From contig CADCVF010000081.1 in the NCBI GenBank assembly GCA_902806095.1, positions 1 through 64,000 on the forward strand: DNA of 64,000 nucleotides, given 5' to 3'. Both the position numbers and the translations under genes were made by a program. Shown in pieces: positions 17,326 through 26,369 of the stretch. The notes below the pieces were generated by a model. The model was not told the origin of the DNA, searched no databases, and saw only the letters and a list, made by a program, of their open reading frames with translations. The stretch is from an uncultured Rubrobacteraceae bacterium. Its GTDB lineage: Bacteria > Actinomycetota > Rubrobacteria > Rubrobacterales > Rubrobacteraceae. Every line of letters starts with the position of its first letter. Position 1 is the stretch's first letter.

Positions 17326-17826
17326 TCAAGAACCGAGACCGAAGCTGGCTTCTACCTCGGGGATGCGTTCGTCGTGCCAGGTTATTCCGTAGCGCTCGCC
17401 GAGCTCTGCCCGTGCCCTGCGGTGCTCCTCGTCACCCATCCGCCGTGAGACGATCTCCTCGTACTCGTCGAAGTAGCCCTCGAACGCGCTGCCCGGAGCG
17501 AGGATCTCCATGACCCGTACGGTATTTGCGCCAGAATTGTAGAAGGCGTGGGGTACGCCCCGCGCTTTGATGACGTAGGAGCCTTTCTGGGCGAGCACGA
17601 CCTCACCGTCTACGTAGCACTTCATCTCGCCCTCCAACACGAACGAACACTCGTCCTCGCGGGCGTGGGTGTGGGGTGGGATCATCTCGCCGGGTGGGAG
17701 TCTCCACTCCTCGATCTTTAGCGAACCACCTGAGGCCTCCGCCGTGACCTTGTGCACTATGTCCAGGACAGGAAGGTAGGCGCCTTCGTCCGGGCCGACA
17801 AGGATTTCGCTCTTTTCTATGGACAT
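17326..17826 (-). CDS. Cupin-domain protein
   Basis: The 166-residue protein is a single cupin. Metal ligands are visible as H52, H54 and E58 in PPHTHARED and H93 in GVPHAFYN. The start is the ATG at 17826, with GGAGG right upstream and the family-like beginning MSIEKSEILV; a longer frame reads through the neighbour's end. It is the last of a three-gene minus-strand operon with a small protein gene and a cysteine-dioxygenase-like gene. The substrate is unknown; oxygenase, isomerase or sensor roles are all possible. Confidence 0.8.
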   Translation of the reverse strand: MSIEKSEILVGPDEGAYLPVLDIVHKVTAEASGGSLKIEEWRLPPGEMIPPHTHAREDECSFVLEGEMKCYVDGEVVLAQKGSYVIKARGVPHAFYNSGANTVRVMEILAPGSAFEGYFDEYEEIVSRRMGDEEHRRARAELGERYGITWHDERIPEVEASFGLGS

Positions 17827-17830
17827 CCGC

Positions 17831-18049
17831 TTACCTCCTTTGAGTTCGTTGGTTAGTGTACCCGCCTGACGCGGAAGACCCGTTCTCCTTGCCCGGGAGG
17901 GCCTCCCGAGCCTTCTTTCGCGCCTTGCTCTTCCGGCGAACCTTCTCGGCCTCTTGCAGGGCAATCAGGTACTCGCTTAACCCGTACACTTTCAGCCTCC
18001 TGTCTATTGGCCACTCCGAGCACACGCCTACTAATACCGCTTCATTCAT
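17831..18049 (-). CDS. Small basic protein between two cupin-fold genes
   Basis: The 72-residue frame has GGAGGAG upstream and its stop lies four bases before the cupin ATG. The first part is ordinary (AVLVGVCSEWPIDRRLKVYG), followed by a strongly basic segment (EKVRRKSKARKKAREA) and a polar tail. No family is recognised. Spacing supports translation with its neighbours. Confidence 0.5.
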   Translation of the reverse strand: MNEAVLVGVCSEWPIDRRLKVYGLSEYLIALQEAEKVRRKSKARKKAREALPGKENGSSASGGYTNQRTQRR

Positions 18050-18083
18050 TGCGGTTTCTCCTCCATCGTGTCGTGGACGGTCC

Positions 18084-18647
18084 TCAGTCCTCCCGCCGGT
18101 CGCAGACGTGGTCGCGGGATGGGTCGTAGTCCCGTCCGTCCACCTCGCTAGTTCGCGGCCCGTAGAGATGGACCGAAATTGCCGTGCTGTCGCCAGGGTT
18201 CCCTACCCGGTGGATCCCATCATCGCCTGGCAGGACTGTGGAAGCGCCGTCTTCCGGGCTCCACCACAGTTGCCAGACCTTCTTCAGGCGGGCGTGATCT
18301 GAGTGGGAGCCGTCGTCGAGGCGCTCATAGCGCTCCTCGAGCACAGCGCCAGAGGCGCAGCAGTAGGCCCCCCAAGAGGAATGGTCGTGTATCCGGGTCC
18401 CTGTTCCCGAAGGCCACACAAAGACCTTCAAAAAGTAAGCTCCGTCTTCGGCCTCGTAGCGGCGGGCCACGTACCAGTCCCTTTCGCCCTCGGCTTCTTC
18501 CGCCAGGGGAAGAATTAGCGAGTCGAGGAAGGCTCGGCCTTTCACCAGGTCGGCCAGGAAGGCCGCTGCTTGTCGTAAGGCAGACTCCGTGGGTAGCTCT
18601 GAGATCCTGTACAGTCGTCCCTGGTCCGGCGTGTATATGGTCTTCAC
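18084..18647 (-). CDS. Cysteine-dioxygenase-like non-heme iron protein
   Basis: The 187-residue protein has a cupin-type double-stranded beta helix with a three-histidine iron site: H87 and H89 in RIHDHSSWG and H146 in GIHRVGN. This is the arrangement of thiol dioxygenases such as cysteine dioxygenase and related predicted enzymes (CISVHLYG-like AISVHLYG at the end). Thiol oxidation is the likely chemistry, with the actual substrate open. The GTG start at 18647 has GAGGAG upstream; a longer frame upstream lacks coding character. It leads the operon with the small protein and cupin, divergent from the NB-ARC regulator. Confidence 0.8.
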   Translation of the reverse strand: MKTIYTPDQGRLYRISELPTESALRQAAAFLADLVKGRAFLDSLILPLAEEAEGERDWYVARRYEAEDGAYFLKVFVWPSGTGTRIHDHSSWGAYCCASGAVLEERYERLDDGSHSDHARLKKVWQLWWSPEDGASTVLPGDDGIHRVGNPGDSTAISVHLYGPRTSEVDGRDYDPSRDHVCDRRED

Positions 18648-18803
18648 GGGGTTCTCCTCTTCCAGGTGCTTGCAATGTCCTGGACGTGTTTCGTCCTGGT
18701 ACCTATCTTGCGTGTCGCGCTTCTTGGGTCCCAGCGACAGATCCAAACAACAACCCAAACAATCGGCCCGGCGTAGGAACGTGATGATGTTGCTGGGCTT
18801 TGA

Positions 18804-21224
18804 ATGTATGATGCCGTCGGACGCGCAACACGTGAGCAGAAGGTGAGGGAAGTCGAGACCGGCACGAGGCACTCGTTCGGGGACCTGCTGCGACGCCACA
18901 GAGCCCATTCCGACATGACGCAGGAGGTTCTGGCCCGTCGAACGGGCCTCACGCCCCAGGCTATCGGCCTCCTCGAACGGGGCGAGCGACGCCGACCGCA
19001 CGCCTACACCGTGCAGGTATTGGGGGAAGCGCTGGGACTCGAAGGACGGGAGTTCGCCGAGTTCGAGGCGTCGGCCAGGGGACCGGCAGCTCGTGGCGCG
19101 GCGGCGGAGCCGCCCTCGCGGGCTATGCCCATGCCCCCGACGTCGCTCGTCGGACGCGAAACCGAAGTGACGTCTGTCATGGAGCTCTTCCGCCGCGAGG
19201 ACGTGCGCCTGGTGACGCTTACGGGTCCGGGTGGCGTCGGTAAGACCAGGCTGGCCCTGGAGGTGGCGGGACTCTCCCACGACGCTTTCGCCGACGGCGT
19301 CTTCTTCGTGCCGCTGGCGCCCCTCCAGGACCCCGACCTCATGCCTTCGGTTATCGCCCAGACGCTCGGGGTCAAGGACGCGGGGGACCGGTCGCTGCTA
19401 GAAGCCCTCATCCGGCATCTGGGAGACAAACGGTTGCTCCTGCTGCTCGACAACTTCGAGCACCTGCTCAAGGCCGTTCCCGTGGTGTCTGACCTTGTTA
19501 GGGACTGTCCGGGACTGACCGTACTCGCAACGAGCCGGGCGCCGCTCCGGCTCAGCGGCGAGCGGCAGTATCCCTTGTCCCCGCTGTCCCTGGTGGCAGG
19601 AGCATCCTTGGAAAGATCTCCGGCGGTGCGCCTCTTCGAGGAACGCGCGAGGGAGGTATCTCCTGGCTTCGAGGTTCGTGCAGGGAACGAGGCCGCGGTG
19701 GCAGAGATTTGCAAGCGGCTCGACGGGCTGCCGCTGGCGATCGAGTTGGCGGCCGCGAAGGTCAAGCTATTCTCGCCGAAGGCGCTGCTCGATCGGTTGG
19801 AACTCCGGTTGCCCCTGCTCTCTGGCGGGGCGCGCGATTTGCCGGAGCGGCAGCAGACACTGCGCGACACAGTCGCGTGGAGCTACGATCTCCTCGGACC
19901 AGACGAGCGGGCGCTGTTCGGGCGACTCACGGTCTTCGCGGGTGGCTTTTCCCTGGAGGCGGCGGAGGCCGTTTGCGGACCCGGCATGCCCGAGGAGAAG
20001 GAAGTTCTGGAGATCCTGGCATCCCTGGTGGACAACAGCCTGGTAGTGTCGCGGGTCGAAGCCGCTTCGGAGCCTGGGGGCGACGAGCCGCGGTTCACGA
20101 TGCTGGAGACGGTCCGAGAATACGCCGCGGAGCGCCTCGGCTCGGACGGTGAGGCCGAGCAAGTGCGTCGCGCGCACGCAATGTATTACCTGGAGCTGGC
20201 TGAGGCCGCGCAGCCGGAGGTTTCATCCCAGACGCTCACAGGATGGCTGGTGGTCCTGGAGAGGGAGCACGACAACATGCGGGCGGCGCTCCGCTGGGCG
20301 ATTCGGTGCTGGCAGGTGGACTTCGGGACACGGCTGGCCCTTGCGTTGTGGCGGTTCTGGCCCGAGCGTCACCATGTGAGCGAAGGCCGCCGGTGGTTGG
20401 AGGCGGTGCTGGCGCTCGGTATGCCGGCGGACGTGGCCGAAGGATCCGAACCGACGTTGCCCCTACGCAGGTGGGCGTTTCTGCACCTGGTGGCGGGTAT
20501 GCTGACAGCCGAACAGGGGGACTACGACCGCGGCATGGCGCTGTACGAGGAGAGCCTTACCCTCTACCGGAACATGGGCCACAGAAAGGGCATGAGTGGT
20601 CCGCTGCGCGAGCTTGGGGCGGTGGCCTACCAAAGGGGAGAATACGATCAGGCGGCCCACCTGAGCCAACAGGCGCTCGACATTGCCCGCGAGTTCGGAA
20701 GCGCCTTCGGCTCCGGCCTCGCCGTTTGCACCCTGTCCGACGCCTTGCGCGCACAAGGCGACCTCGAACGGGCCAGGATGTTGCTGGAAGAGAGCGTAAT
20801 CTCGTTGCGGCGCACGGAGTACCCCTTGCGCGTCGCCAACGCGCTCGCCATCACGCTCTCCAGGCTCGGGAGCATAGAGTGCCAGGTGGGCAGAGAGGAG
20901 CGGGCCCCGGAGCTGTTCAGGGAAAGCCTTCAGCTGGCGCGGCGGTTCGGCTTCACGTTTGACACTGTGATCTGCCTGGAGGGTATGGCCCGCGTGGCGG
21001 TGCAGGAAGATCCCGTACAGGCGGCGCGGCTCCTGGGAGTCTCCGCCGTCCAGCGCGAGGCGCTGGGCACGCCACTTCCGCCCGTTGCCCGAACGGACCA
21101 CGATTATGCTGCGAACGCGGCCCGTGCCGCGCTCGGGGAAGAACCGTTTGAGGCGGCGTGGGCCGCGGGCTACGCGATGCCTCTGGAGAAGTCAATCTCA
21201 GAGGTTGTTGGCGAGGACGGCTAA
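18804..21224 (+). CDS. XRE-type HTH / NB-ARC / TPR regulator
   Basis: The 806-residue protein has an N-terminal Cro/CI-type helix-turn-helix (about 24-87, MTQEVLARRTGLTPQAIGLLERGE), then an NB-ARC ATPase with Walker A GPGGVGKTR (141-149) and LLLLDNFEHLL, and TPR-like helices to the end. It is a paralogue of the broken regulator at 7513-10539 in the ATPase and helical parts but has a different DNA-binding domain. Such STAND proteins act as switches that assemble on ligand binding; the signal is unknown. TATGAT at 18807-18812 could be a -10 box, in which case the true start is GTG 18843. It is divergent from the cysteine-dioxygenase-like operon and may control it. Confidence 0.8.
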   Translation: MYDAVGRATREQKVREVETGTRHSFGDLLRRHRAHSDMTQEVLARRTGLTPQAIGLLERGERRRPHAYTVQVLGEALGLEGREFAEFEASARGPAARGAAAEPPSRAMPMPPTSLVGRETEVTSVMELFRREDVRLVTLTGPGGVGKTRLALEVAGLSHDAFADGVFFVPLAPLQDPDLMPSVIAQTLGVKDAGDRSLLEALIRHLGDKRLLLLLDNFEHLLKAVPVVSDLVRDCPGLTVLATSRAPLRLSGERQYPLSPLSLVAGASLERSPAVRLFEERAREVSPGFEVRAGNEAAVAEICKRLDGLPLAIELAAAKVKLFSPKALLDRLELRLPLLSGGARDLPERQQTLRDTVAWSYDLLGPDERALFGRLTVFAGGFSLEAAEAVCGPGMPEEKEVLEILASLVDNSLVVSRVEAASEPGGDEPRFTMLETVREYAAERLGSDGEAEQVRRAHAMYYLELAEAAQPEVSSQTLTGWLVVLEREHDNMRAALRWAIRCWQVDFGTRLALALWRFWPERHHVSEGRRWLEAVLALGMPADVAEGSEPTLPLRRWAFLHLVAGMLTAEQGDYDRGMALYEESLTLYRNMGHRKGMSGPLRELGAVAYQRGEYDQAAHLSQQALDIAREFGSAFGSGLAVCTLSDALRAQGDLERARMLLEESVISLRRTEYPLRVANALAITLSRLGSIECQVGREERAPELFRESLQLARRFGFTFDTVICLEGMARVAVQEDPVQAARLLGVSAVQREALGTPLPPVARTDHDYAANAARAALGEEPFEAAWAAGYAMPLEKSISEVVGEDG

Positions 21225-21327
21225 CGTACAGTGCCGCAATGCGGCGCCCGAGTAACCCTACGCCTTCTCCCGTCGACTGTGTAGAATGTTCACCAAGCAC
21301 GCGTTGCGAGCTCTGGAGCCGAGGGGT

Positions 21328-21816
21328 ATGGAGGAACGCGAGATAGAGAAGGCCGAGGAGCGGACGGGGGAGGACAGGCAGGAGCGGACCGCGCGGGAAC
21401 TCATCGAGCTTCTGACGGAGTTGCGGGTAATACTGCCCGGTGTGCAGGTGCTGTTCGCTTTCTTGCTCACGGTGCCCTTCACCCAGCGCTTCCCGCAGCT
21501 CGACGACCTCGAGACTGGGGTCTTCTTTATGACGCTGCTGTGCACGGCCATCGCCACGGCGCTCCTCATAGCGCCCTCGGCGCACCACCGCATGCTATGG
21601 CGCGGCGGCGTAAGGGAGGAGCGACTGGAGCTGGGTAACGTGCTCACGATCGCCGGTTTGATCGTCCTGGTGCCCGCCATGGTCGGGGTGGTGTTCGTGA
21701 TCACCGACTTCATCTTCAACCTGACCGCCGCAGTTACCGTGACCGCCCTCCTCGTTCTCTTTTTTGTGCTGCTGTGGTTCGTCCTCCCACTGCGGTACCG
21801 CGATAGGGGAGGGTGA
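21328..21816 (+). CDS. DUF6328-like membrane protein
   Basis: The 162-residue protein has a charged N-terminus (EEREIEKAEERTGEDRQERT) and four membrane segments, with LTELRVILPGVQVLFAFLL as the characteristic first helix. This matches the DUF6328 type found in actinobacteria, of unknown function. The ATG at 21286 lies inside TAGAAT (21282-21287), a likely -10 box, so the second ATG at 21328 is chosen. Confidence 0.75.
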   Translation: MEEREIEKAEERTGEDRQERTARELIELLTELRVILPGVQVLFAFLLTVPFTQRFPQLDDLETGVFFMTLLCTAIATALLIAPSAHHRMLWRGGVREERLELGNVLTIAGLIVLVPAMVGVVFVITDFIFNLTAAVTVTALLVLFFVLLWFVLPLRYRDRGG

Positions 21817-21827
21817 AGACCGAATTG

Positions 21828-23525
21828 TTAGCCCGCTGAACCGAGCTTGGGGTCCGTAACGGCGCCTTCCGCGGCCGACGAGACGAGGGCCGCGTATTTC
21901 GCCATCACGCCGGTCGCGTAGCGGGGTTCTGGTTCCTTCCAGTCTGCCAGTCGGGCCTCCAACTCTTCGTCCGGCAGATCCGCGTTAAGGGTCCTGTTCT
22001 CGATGTCGAAGGTAACGATGTCGCCGTCTTTCAGGGCTGCTATCGGGCCGCGATGGGCCGCCTCGGGGGCAACGTGGCCGGCCATCAGGCCACGGGTGGC
22101 GCCGGAGAAGCGGCCGTCGGTGAGGAGGGCGACGGTCTCGCCGAGACCCTGGCCGACGAGGGCGGCGGTGACGCCGAGCATCTCGCGCATTCCGGGTCCG
22201 CCCTTCGGTCCCTCGTAGCGGATCACGACCACGTCGTTCTCGGTGATTTCTCCGGCCTGCACGGCCCTCATGGCGTCCTCCTCGGAGTCGAAGACGCGGG
22301 CGGGGCCCGTGTGCTCCAGGCGGGTGTATCCCGCGACCTTGACCACGCAGCCCTCTGGTGCGAGGTTGCCTTTGAGGATCACGAGTCCACCCGAAGACCT
22401 CAGCGGCTCTTCGATGGGGACGATAACGTCCTGTCCTGGCGTCTCCTCGGCGCCCTCAACCTCCTCGGCGAGGGCGCGCCCTGTGGTCGTGAGCTGGCTC
22501 CCGTCTATGAGGCCTGCGTGGAGCAGTCGTTTGCCAAGAAGCCTGCTCCCACCCGCGCGGTCGACATCTACGGCGGTGTAGCGGCCTCCCGGCTTGAGGT
22601 CGGCGATGATTGGGGTTCGTCCGCTTACGCTATCGAAGTCGTCGATGTCGAGGGGGACCCCGACCTCGCGGGCGATTGCGAGCAGGTGCAATACGAGGTT
22701 GGTCGAGCCTCCGGTTGCGGCACCGGCGGCGATTCCGTTCTCGAACGCCTCGCGGGTCAGGATGCGCTCCGGTGTGAGGCCGCGCTCTAACAACTCCATG
22801 ACAAGCCTGCCGGCACTGGCGCATACCTCGTCCTTGCGGCCGTCGAGGGCTGGAGGGCCGGCCGAGCCCATCGGCGAGAGGCCGAGGAACTCCAGGATCA
22901 TCGCCATGGTGTTCGCCGTATATTGGCCGCCGCACGCGCCCGCTCCAGGGCAGGCGTGCTCCTCCAGGTCGAGGAGGTCTTCATCGGACATCCTGCCCGC
23001 GGCGTTGGCACCCACGCCCTCGAAGACCTCCTGAACGGTAACGTCGCGTCCTTTAAAGCGGCCGGGGGCTATCGAGCCGGAATAGACGATGGCGCCTGGC
23101 ACGCCGAGCCTCGCGTGGGCCATGGCGGCTGCGGGGATAGTCTTGTCGCAGCCGACGATCGTTACCATCGCGTCGAACATGTGGCCGCGCCCGACAAGCT
23201 CTATGGAGTCAGCGATGACCTCCCTGCTTACGAGGGAAGTCTTCATCCCTTGCGTCCCCATGGTTATGCCGTCCGAGATGGAGATGGTGTTCAGCTCCAT
23301 CGGTGTGCCGCCGGCCTCCCTGATGCCCTCCTTAACCTTCTCCGCCAAGTGCCGGTGGTTGTAGTTGCACGGCATCGTCTCGATCCAGGAGTGGGCCACG
23401 CCGACTATGGGTTTGCTGAGGTCCTCGTCGGAGAAGCCCATACCCTTGAGGTAAGACCTCGCAGGCGCACGGTCGCGGCCTTCGAGTATGGTGCGGCTCC
23501 TTTGCCTGGTGTCTGTGGTCTCCAT
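21828..23525 (-). CDS. ilvD: Dihydroxy-acid dehydratase
   Basis: The 565-residue enzyme makes the 2-keto acids in valine, isoleucine and leucine synthesis. Iron-sulfur and active-site motifs are visible: [27 protein letters not shown] and the C-terminal [13 protein letters not shown]. The ATG at 23525 is chosen for its GGAGAG ribosome site and for the family start; a longer frame adds nine residues. It stands alone, with no ilv neighbours, and is convergent with the DUF6328 gene. Confidence 0.96.
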   Translation of the reverse strand: METTDTRQRSRTILEGRDRAPARSYLKGMGFSDEDLSKPIVGVAHSWIETMPCNYNHRHLAEKVKEGIREAGGTPMELNTISISDGITMGTQGMKTSLVSREVIADSIELVGRGHMFDAMVTIVGCDKTIPAAAMAHARLGVPGAIVYSGSIAPGRFKGRDVTVQEVFEGVGANAAGRMSDEDLLDLEEHACPGAGACGGQYTANTMAMILEFLGLSPMGSAGPPALDGRKDEVCASAGRLVMELLERGLTPERILTREAFENGIAAGAATGGSTNLVLHLLAIAREVGVPLDIDDFDSVSGRTPIIADLKPGGRYTAVDVDRAGGSRLLGKRLLHAGLIDGSQLTTTGRALAEEVEGAEETPGQDVIVPIEEPLRSSGGLVILKGNLAPEGCVVKVAGYTRLEHTGPARVFDSEEDAMRAVQAGEITENDVVVIRYEGPKGGPGMREMLGVTAALVGQGLGETVALLTDGRFSGATRGLMAGHVAPEAAHRGPIAALKDGDIVTFDIENRTLNADLPDEELEARLADWKEPEPRYATGVMAKYAALVSSAAEGAVTDPKLGSAG

Positions 23526-23616
23526 AGTTCTCTCCACGCTCTTCGAATACACGACGGCGTCCCGAGTATAGGGAGCGGGGCCGCGCCGTGCCAGGGGGAT
23601 TCGGGAGCGGGTCGTT

Positions 23617-23622
23617 TAGAAT
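23617..23622 (+). promoter_or_regulatory. -10 box TAGAAT, leaderless type
   Basis: TAGAAT is exactly six bases before the GTG at 23629. This sets the likely start of the transporter gene. Confidence 0.6.
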
Positions 23623-23628
23623 GGGTTG

Positions 23629-24507
23629 GTGAAGAGAGCGGGGTTCGACATGAGCGTGACGCTGGCGCTCGCTGTTACGGTCGTCTTCTGGGCCTCGGCA
23701 TTCGCCGGGATACGGGCCGGGCTGGGCGAGTACGGGCCAGGCCAGATCGCGCTCTTCCGGTTCGCGGTGGCTTCCGTAGTCCTCGGGGCGTTCGCCCTCG
23801 CCACGCGGATGCGGCCGCCGGAGAGGCGCGACCTTCCAGCGATCTTCCTGGCCGGATTTCTTGCCTTCACGGTCTATCACGTAGCACTCAACTACGGAGA
23901 GCTCGTGGTCGCGGCGGGTGCGGCGAGCGTGCTCATCAACACTGCCCCGCTCTTCACCGCGCTTCTCGCCGTTGGGTTCCTCGGCGAGCGGCTGCGGACG
24001 CTTGGCTGGGTGGGAATGGCAGTCAGCTTCCTCGGTGCGGCCCTGATCTCTGCCGGAGAGGGCGAGGGGTTCGGCCTCACGCCGCAGGCGTTCCTGATCC
24101 TGCTCGCAGCCCTATCTTCGAGCATCTACTTCGTGATCCAGAAACCCTATCTCCAGAAATACGGCGCGCTCGTCTTCACGACCTACGCCGTCTGGGCCGG
24201 CACCCTCCTCTCGGTCGTCTTCCTGCCTGGCCTGATCTCCCAGGCGAGGGTGGCCCCGATCGGGACCACCCTCACGATGACCTACCTCGGCATATTCCCT
24301 ACCGCTGTGGCCTACGTGACCTACGCTTACGCGTTCTCGCGCATGCCGGCCTCGGTAGCCGTGAGTTTCCTGTATCTCATCCCTGTAATGGCTTACCTGA
24401 TCGCCTGGGTCTGGCTCGGGGAGGTGCCGACGTTGCTCTCCCTGGTCGGCGGATGCGTCACCCTCTCCGGGGTCCTGATCGTAAACGCCTACGGACGGCG
24501 GCGGTAG
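23629..24507 (+). CDS. EamA/DMT-family transporter
   Basis: The protein of about 292 residues has ten hydrophobic segments in two EamA repeats. The first repeat has [13 protein letters not shown] and [19 protein letters not shown], the second [18 protein letters not shown] and [16 protein letters not shown]. Members export amino acids, nucleosides or other metabolites. The substrate is not visible. GTG 23629 fits the leaderless promoter; ATG 23650 is the alternative start. Confidence 0.88.
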   Translation: MKRAGFDMSVTLALAVTVVFWASAFAGIRAGLGEYGPGQIALFRFAVASVVLGAFALATRMRPPERRDLPAIFLAGFLAFTVYHVALNYGELVVAAGAASVLINTAPLFTALLAVGFLGERLRTLGWVGMAVSFLGAALISAGEGEGFGLTPQAFLILLAALSSSIYFVIQKPYLQKYGALVFTTYAVWAGTLLSVVFLPGLISQARVAPIGTTLTMTYLGIFPTAVAYVTYAYAFSRMPASVAVSFLYLIPVMAYLIAWVWLGEVPTLLSLVGGCVTLSGVLIVNAYGRRR

Positions 24508-24542
24508 AATCGAGGGTAGTGCGATCCAGGAAAGGAGTGGCA

Positions 24543-25061
24543 GTGGAGACGAGTAAACTTACCAAACGAGTCACAAACCCAGGGACCAGTATCGGCCACG
24601 TCCACCTGAAGGTGGCGAACATCGAGCGCGCCCTTGGCTTCTACAGAGACGTCCTTGGTTTCGAGGTGACCCAGTGGTACGGTGACGACGCGGTCTTCCT
24701 CTCCGCTGGCGGATACCACCACCACATCGGCCTGAACACCTGGATGAGCCGCAACGCCGACCCGGCTCCGCCCCATTCCGCAGGGCTTTTTCATCTCGCC
24801 ATCCTCTACCCTGAACGGCGGGACCTCGCCCTCGCCCTCAAGTGGCTCCTGGAATCCAACTACCCCATCGATGGAGCTTCGGATCACGGCGTCTCCGAGG
24901 CGCTGTACTTGCAAGACCCCGACGGCAACGGCGTCGAACTGTACCGGGACCGCCCGCAAGAAGAGTGGCCGCGGACCCCCGCCGGCGGCCTCGCCATGGT
25001 GACCAGGCCACTCGACGTCGAGGATCTACTTGCGGAGCTCGACCACAAGGAGTCCATCTGA
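24543..25061 (+). CDS. VOC-family protein (glyoxalase/dioxygenase-like)
   Basis: The 172-residue protein has one full vicinal-oxygen-chelate module. It begins SIGHVHLKVANIERALGFYR, has the usual GFEVTQW and GGYHHHIGLNTW strands, GLFHLAILYPER in the second half and ends GNGVELYRDRP with the metal glutamate. The layout resembles CatE-type extradiol dioxygenase-like proteins, but the reaction is unknown. The GTG at 24543 has AAGGAG nearby. TAGAAT at 24504-24509 is a likely -10 box. Confidence 0.82.
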   Translation: METSKLTKRVTNPGTSIGHVHLKVANIERALGFYRDVLGFEVTQWYGDDAVFLSAGGYHHHIGLNTWMSRNADPAPPHSAGLFHLAILYPERRDLALALKWLLESNYPIDGASDHGVSEALYLQDPDGNGVELYRDRPQEEWPRTPAGGLAMVTRPLDVEDLLAELDHKESI

Positions 25062-25112
25062 GTGAACGGCACAACCACCGGTCGTCCCTGTGGACATCGT
25101 AAGCGGCGGGCA

Positions 25113-25118
25113 TAGAAT
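25113..25118 (+). promoter_or_regulatory. -10 box TAGAAT, leaderless type
   Basis: TAGAAT is exactly six bases before GTG 25125, which starts the DUF2905 gene and probably the queA-tgt-sec transcript. Confidence 0.6.
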
Positions 25119-25124
25119 AGGATC

Positions 25125-25343
25125 GTGGGACTCGAAGGCATAGGAAAGTTGTTGATCGGCGGCGCGGCCGTTCTGCTCGTGCTCGGCGGACTCTTGTTTC
25201 TGCTCAGTCGTTTCGGGTTAGACCGGCTGCCTGGCGACCTCGTGTTCCGGCGCGGCGACTTCACCCTCTACTTCCCGATAGGGCTCATGATCTTGCTCTC
25301 CATCGTCGGCACCATCGTCCTGAACATCGTCTTCCGCCGCTAG
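25125..25343 (+). CDS. DUF2905-family small membrane protein
   Basis: The 72-residue protein has two membrane helices joined by the family hallmark LDRLPGDLVFRRGDFTLYFP. Function is unknown. DUF2905 genes often sit near ruv and queA genes, as here. The GTG start fits the leaderless promoter and the stop is one base before queA. Confidence 0.88.
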   Translation: MGLEGIGKLLIGGAAVLLVLGGLLFLLSRFGLDRLPGDLVFRRGDFTLYFPIGLMILLSIVGTIVLNIVFRR

Positions 25344-25344
25344 G

Positions 25345-26355
25345 GTGCTCTCATCCGAGCTCGACTACGAGCTTCCCGAAGGTCTCATCGCCCAGAGCCC
25401 CGTCGAACCGCGCGACGCCTCGCGCCTGATGGTAGTAGACGTCCGGTGCGGCACGATAGCCCACCACACTTTCAGGGACCTGCCACGGTTCCTGATGCCC
25501 GGCGATGCGCTCGTCCTGAACGAGACGAAAGTGCTCCCTGCCCGCGTCAAGGCGAACAAGTCGACCGGTGGCGAAGTGGAGCTGCTCTTCCTACGGGATC
25601 TGGGGCCGGACCGCGGCGGAGCATGGGAGGTCCTCGCCAGGCCGAGCAAACGCCTCAGACCCGGACTCGGGCTTACGGCCGGTGGGGATCGGCTCGAGTT
25701 GGTCGAGAGCCTCGGAGACGGACACTGGGCCGTCTTTGCCCCTGACTTACCCGGCCTGCTGGAGCGCAGGGGCAGGATGCCGCTTCCGCCTTACATCGAT
25801 CCTACGCCCGAGACAGAGAGTCGTTACCAGACCGTGTACGCGCGCAACGAAGGTTCGGCCGCCGCACCAACGGCCGGCTTTCACTTTACGGGGCGGGTTC
25901 TCGAGGATGCACAGCGGGCCGGCGCCCAGATAGCCAGGATCACGTTGCACGTTGGGGTGGGGACCTTCATGCCCGTGAGGACCGAGAGGCTCGAAGACCA
26001 CAGGATGCACTCCGAGCACTACAGCGTGCCGCTCGAGGCGGCGCAGACCGTAGAGCTGGCGCGGCGGGTGGTTGCGGCAGGCACCACCACAGCCCGCGCG
26101 CTCGAGACGTGGTCAGCGAACGGCGAGGCGGAAGGAGAGTCGGAGCTCTTCGTTTATCCCGGCTACCGCTGGTTGGCCGTTGATTCCTTGCTGACGAACT
26201 TCCACCTGCCGCGCTCGACGCTGCTGGCCATGGTAATGAGCTTCGGGGGCGAGGAGCTGGTTAGGGAAGCCTACAGGACGGCGGTAAGGGAACGCTACCG
26301 TTTCTACTCTTTCGGCGATGCGATGCTCCTTCTCTACGGCGGACGGCGGCTGTAG
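25345..26355 (+). CDS. queA: tRNA preQ1 ribosyltransferase-isomerase QueA
   Basis: The 336-residue enzyme uses S-adenosylmethionine as ribosyl donor to turn preQ1-modified tRNA into epoxyqueuosine tRNA. Signatures include LDYELPEGLIAQSP at the start, the TAGFHFT motif, HVGVGTFMPVR and NFHLPRSTLLAMV. Length is typical. The GTG at 25345 follows the DUF2905 stop by one base. tgt follows, giving two successive queuosine steps. Confidence 0.96.
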   Translation: MLSSELDYELPEGLIAQSPVEPRDASRLMVVDVRCGTIAHHTFRDLPRFLMPGDALVLNETKVLPARVKANKSTGGEVELLFLRDLGPDRGGAWEVLARPSKRLRPGLGLTAGGDRLELVESLGDGHWAVFAPDLPGLLERRGRMPLPPYIDPTPETESRYQTVYARNEGSAAAPTAGFHFTGRVLEDAQRAGAQIARITLHVGVGTFMPVRTERLEDHRMHSEHYSVPLEAAQTVELARRVVAAGTTTARALETWSANGEAEGESELFVYPGYRWLAVDSLLTNFHLPRSTLLAMVMSFGGEELVREAYRTAVRERYRFYSFGDAMLLLYGGRRL

Positions 26356-26369
26356 GCGCTCCCGTCTAC

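Noticed and set aside
18648-19280. N-terminal extension of the cysteine-dioxygenase-like frame
   Set aside because: It overlaps the HTH of the NB-ARC gene, has poor amino acid character, and GTG 18647 has a proper ribosome site.
22923-24540. Upstream part of a long plus-strand frame ending at 25061
   Set aside because: It is antisense to ilvD and out of frame with the transporter gene. Only the part from GTG 24543 (VOC protein) is coding.
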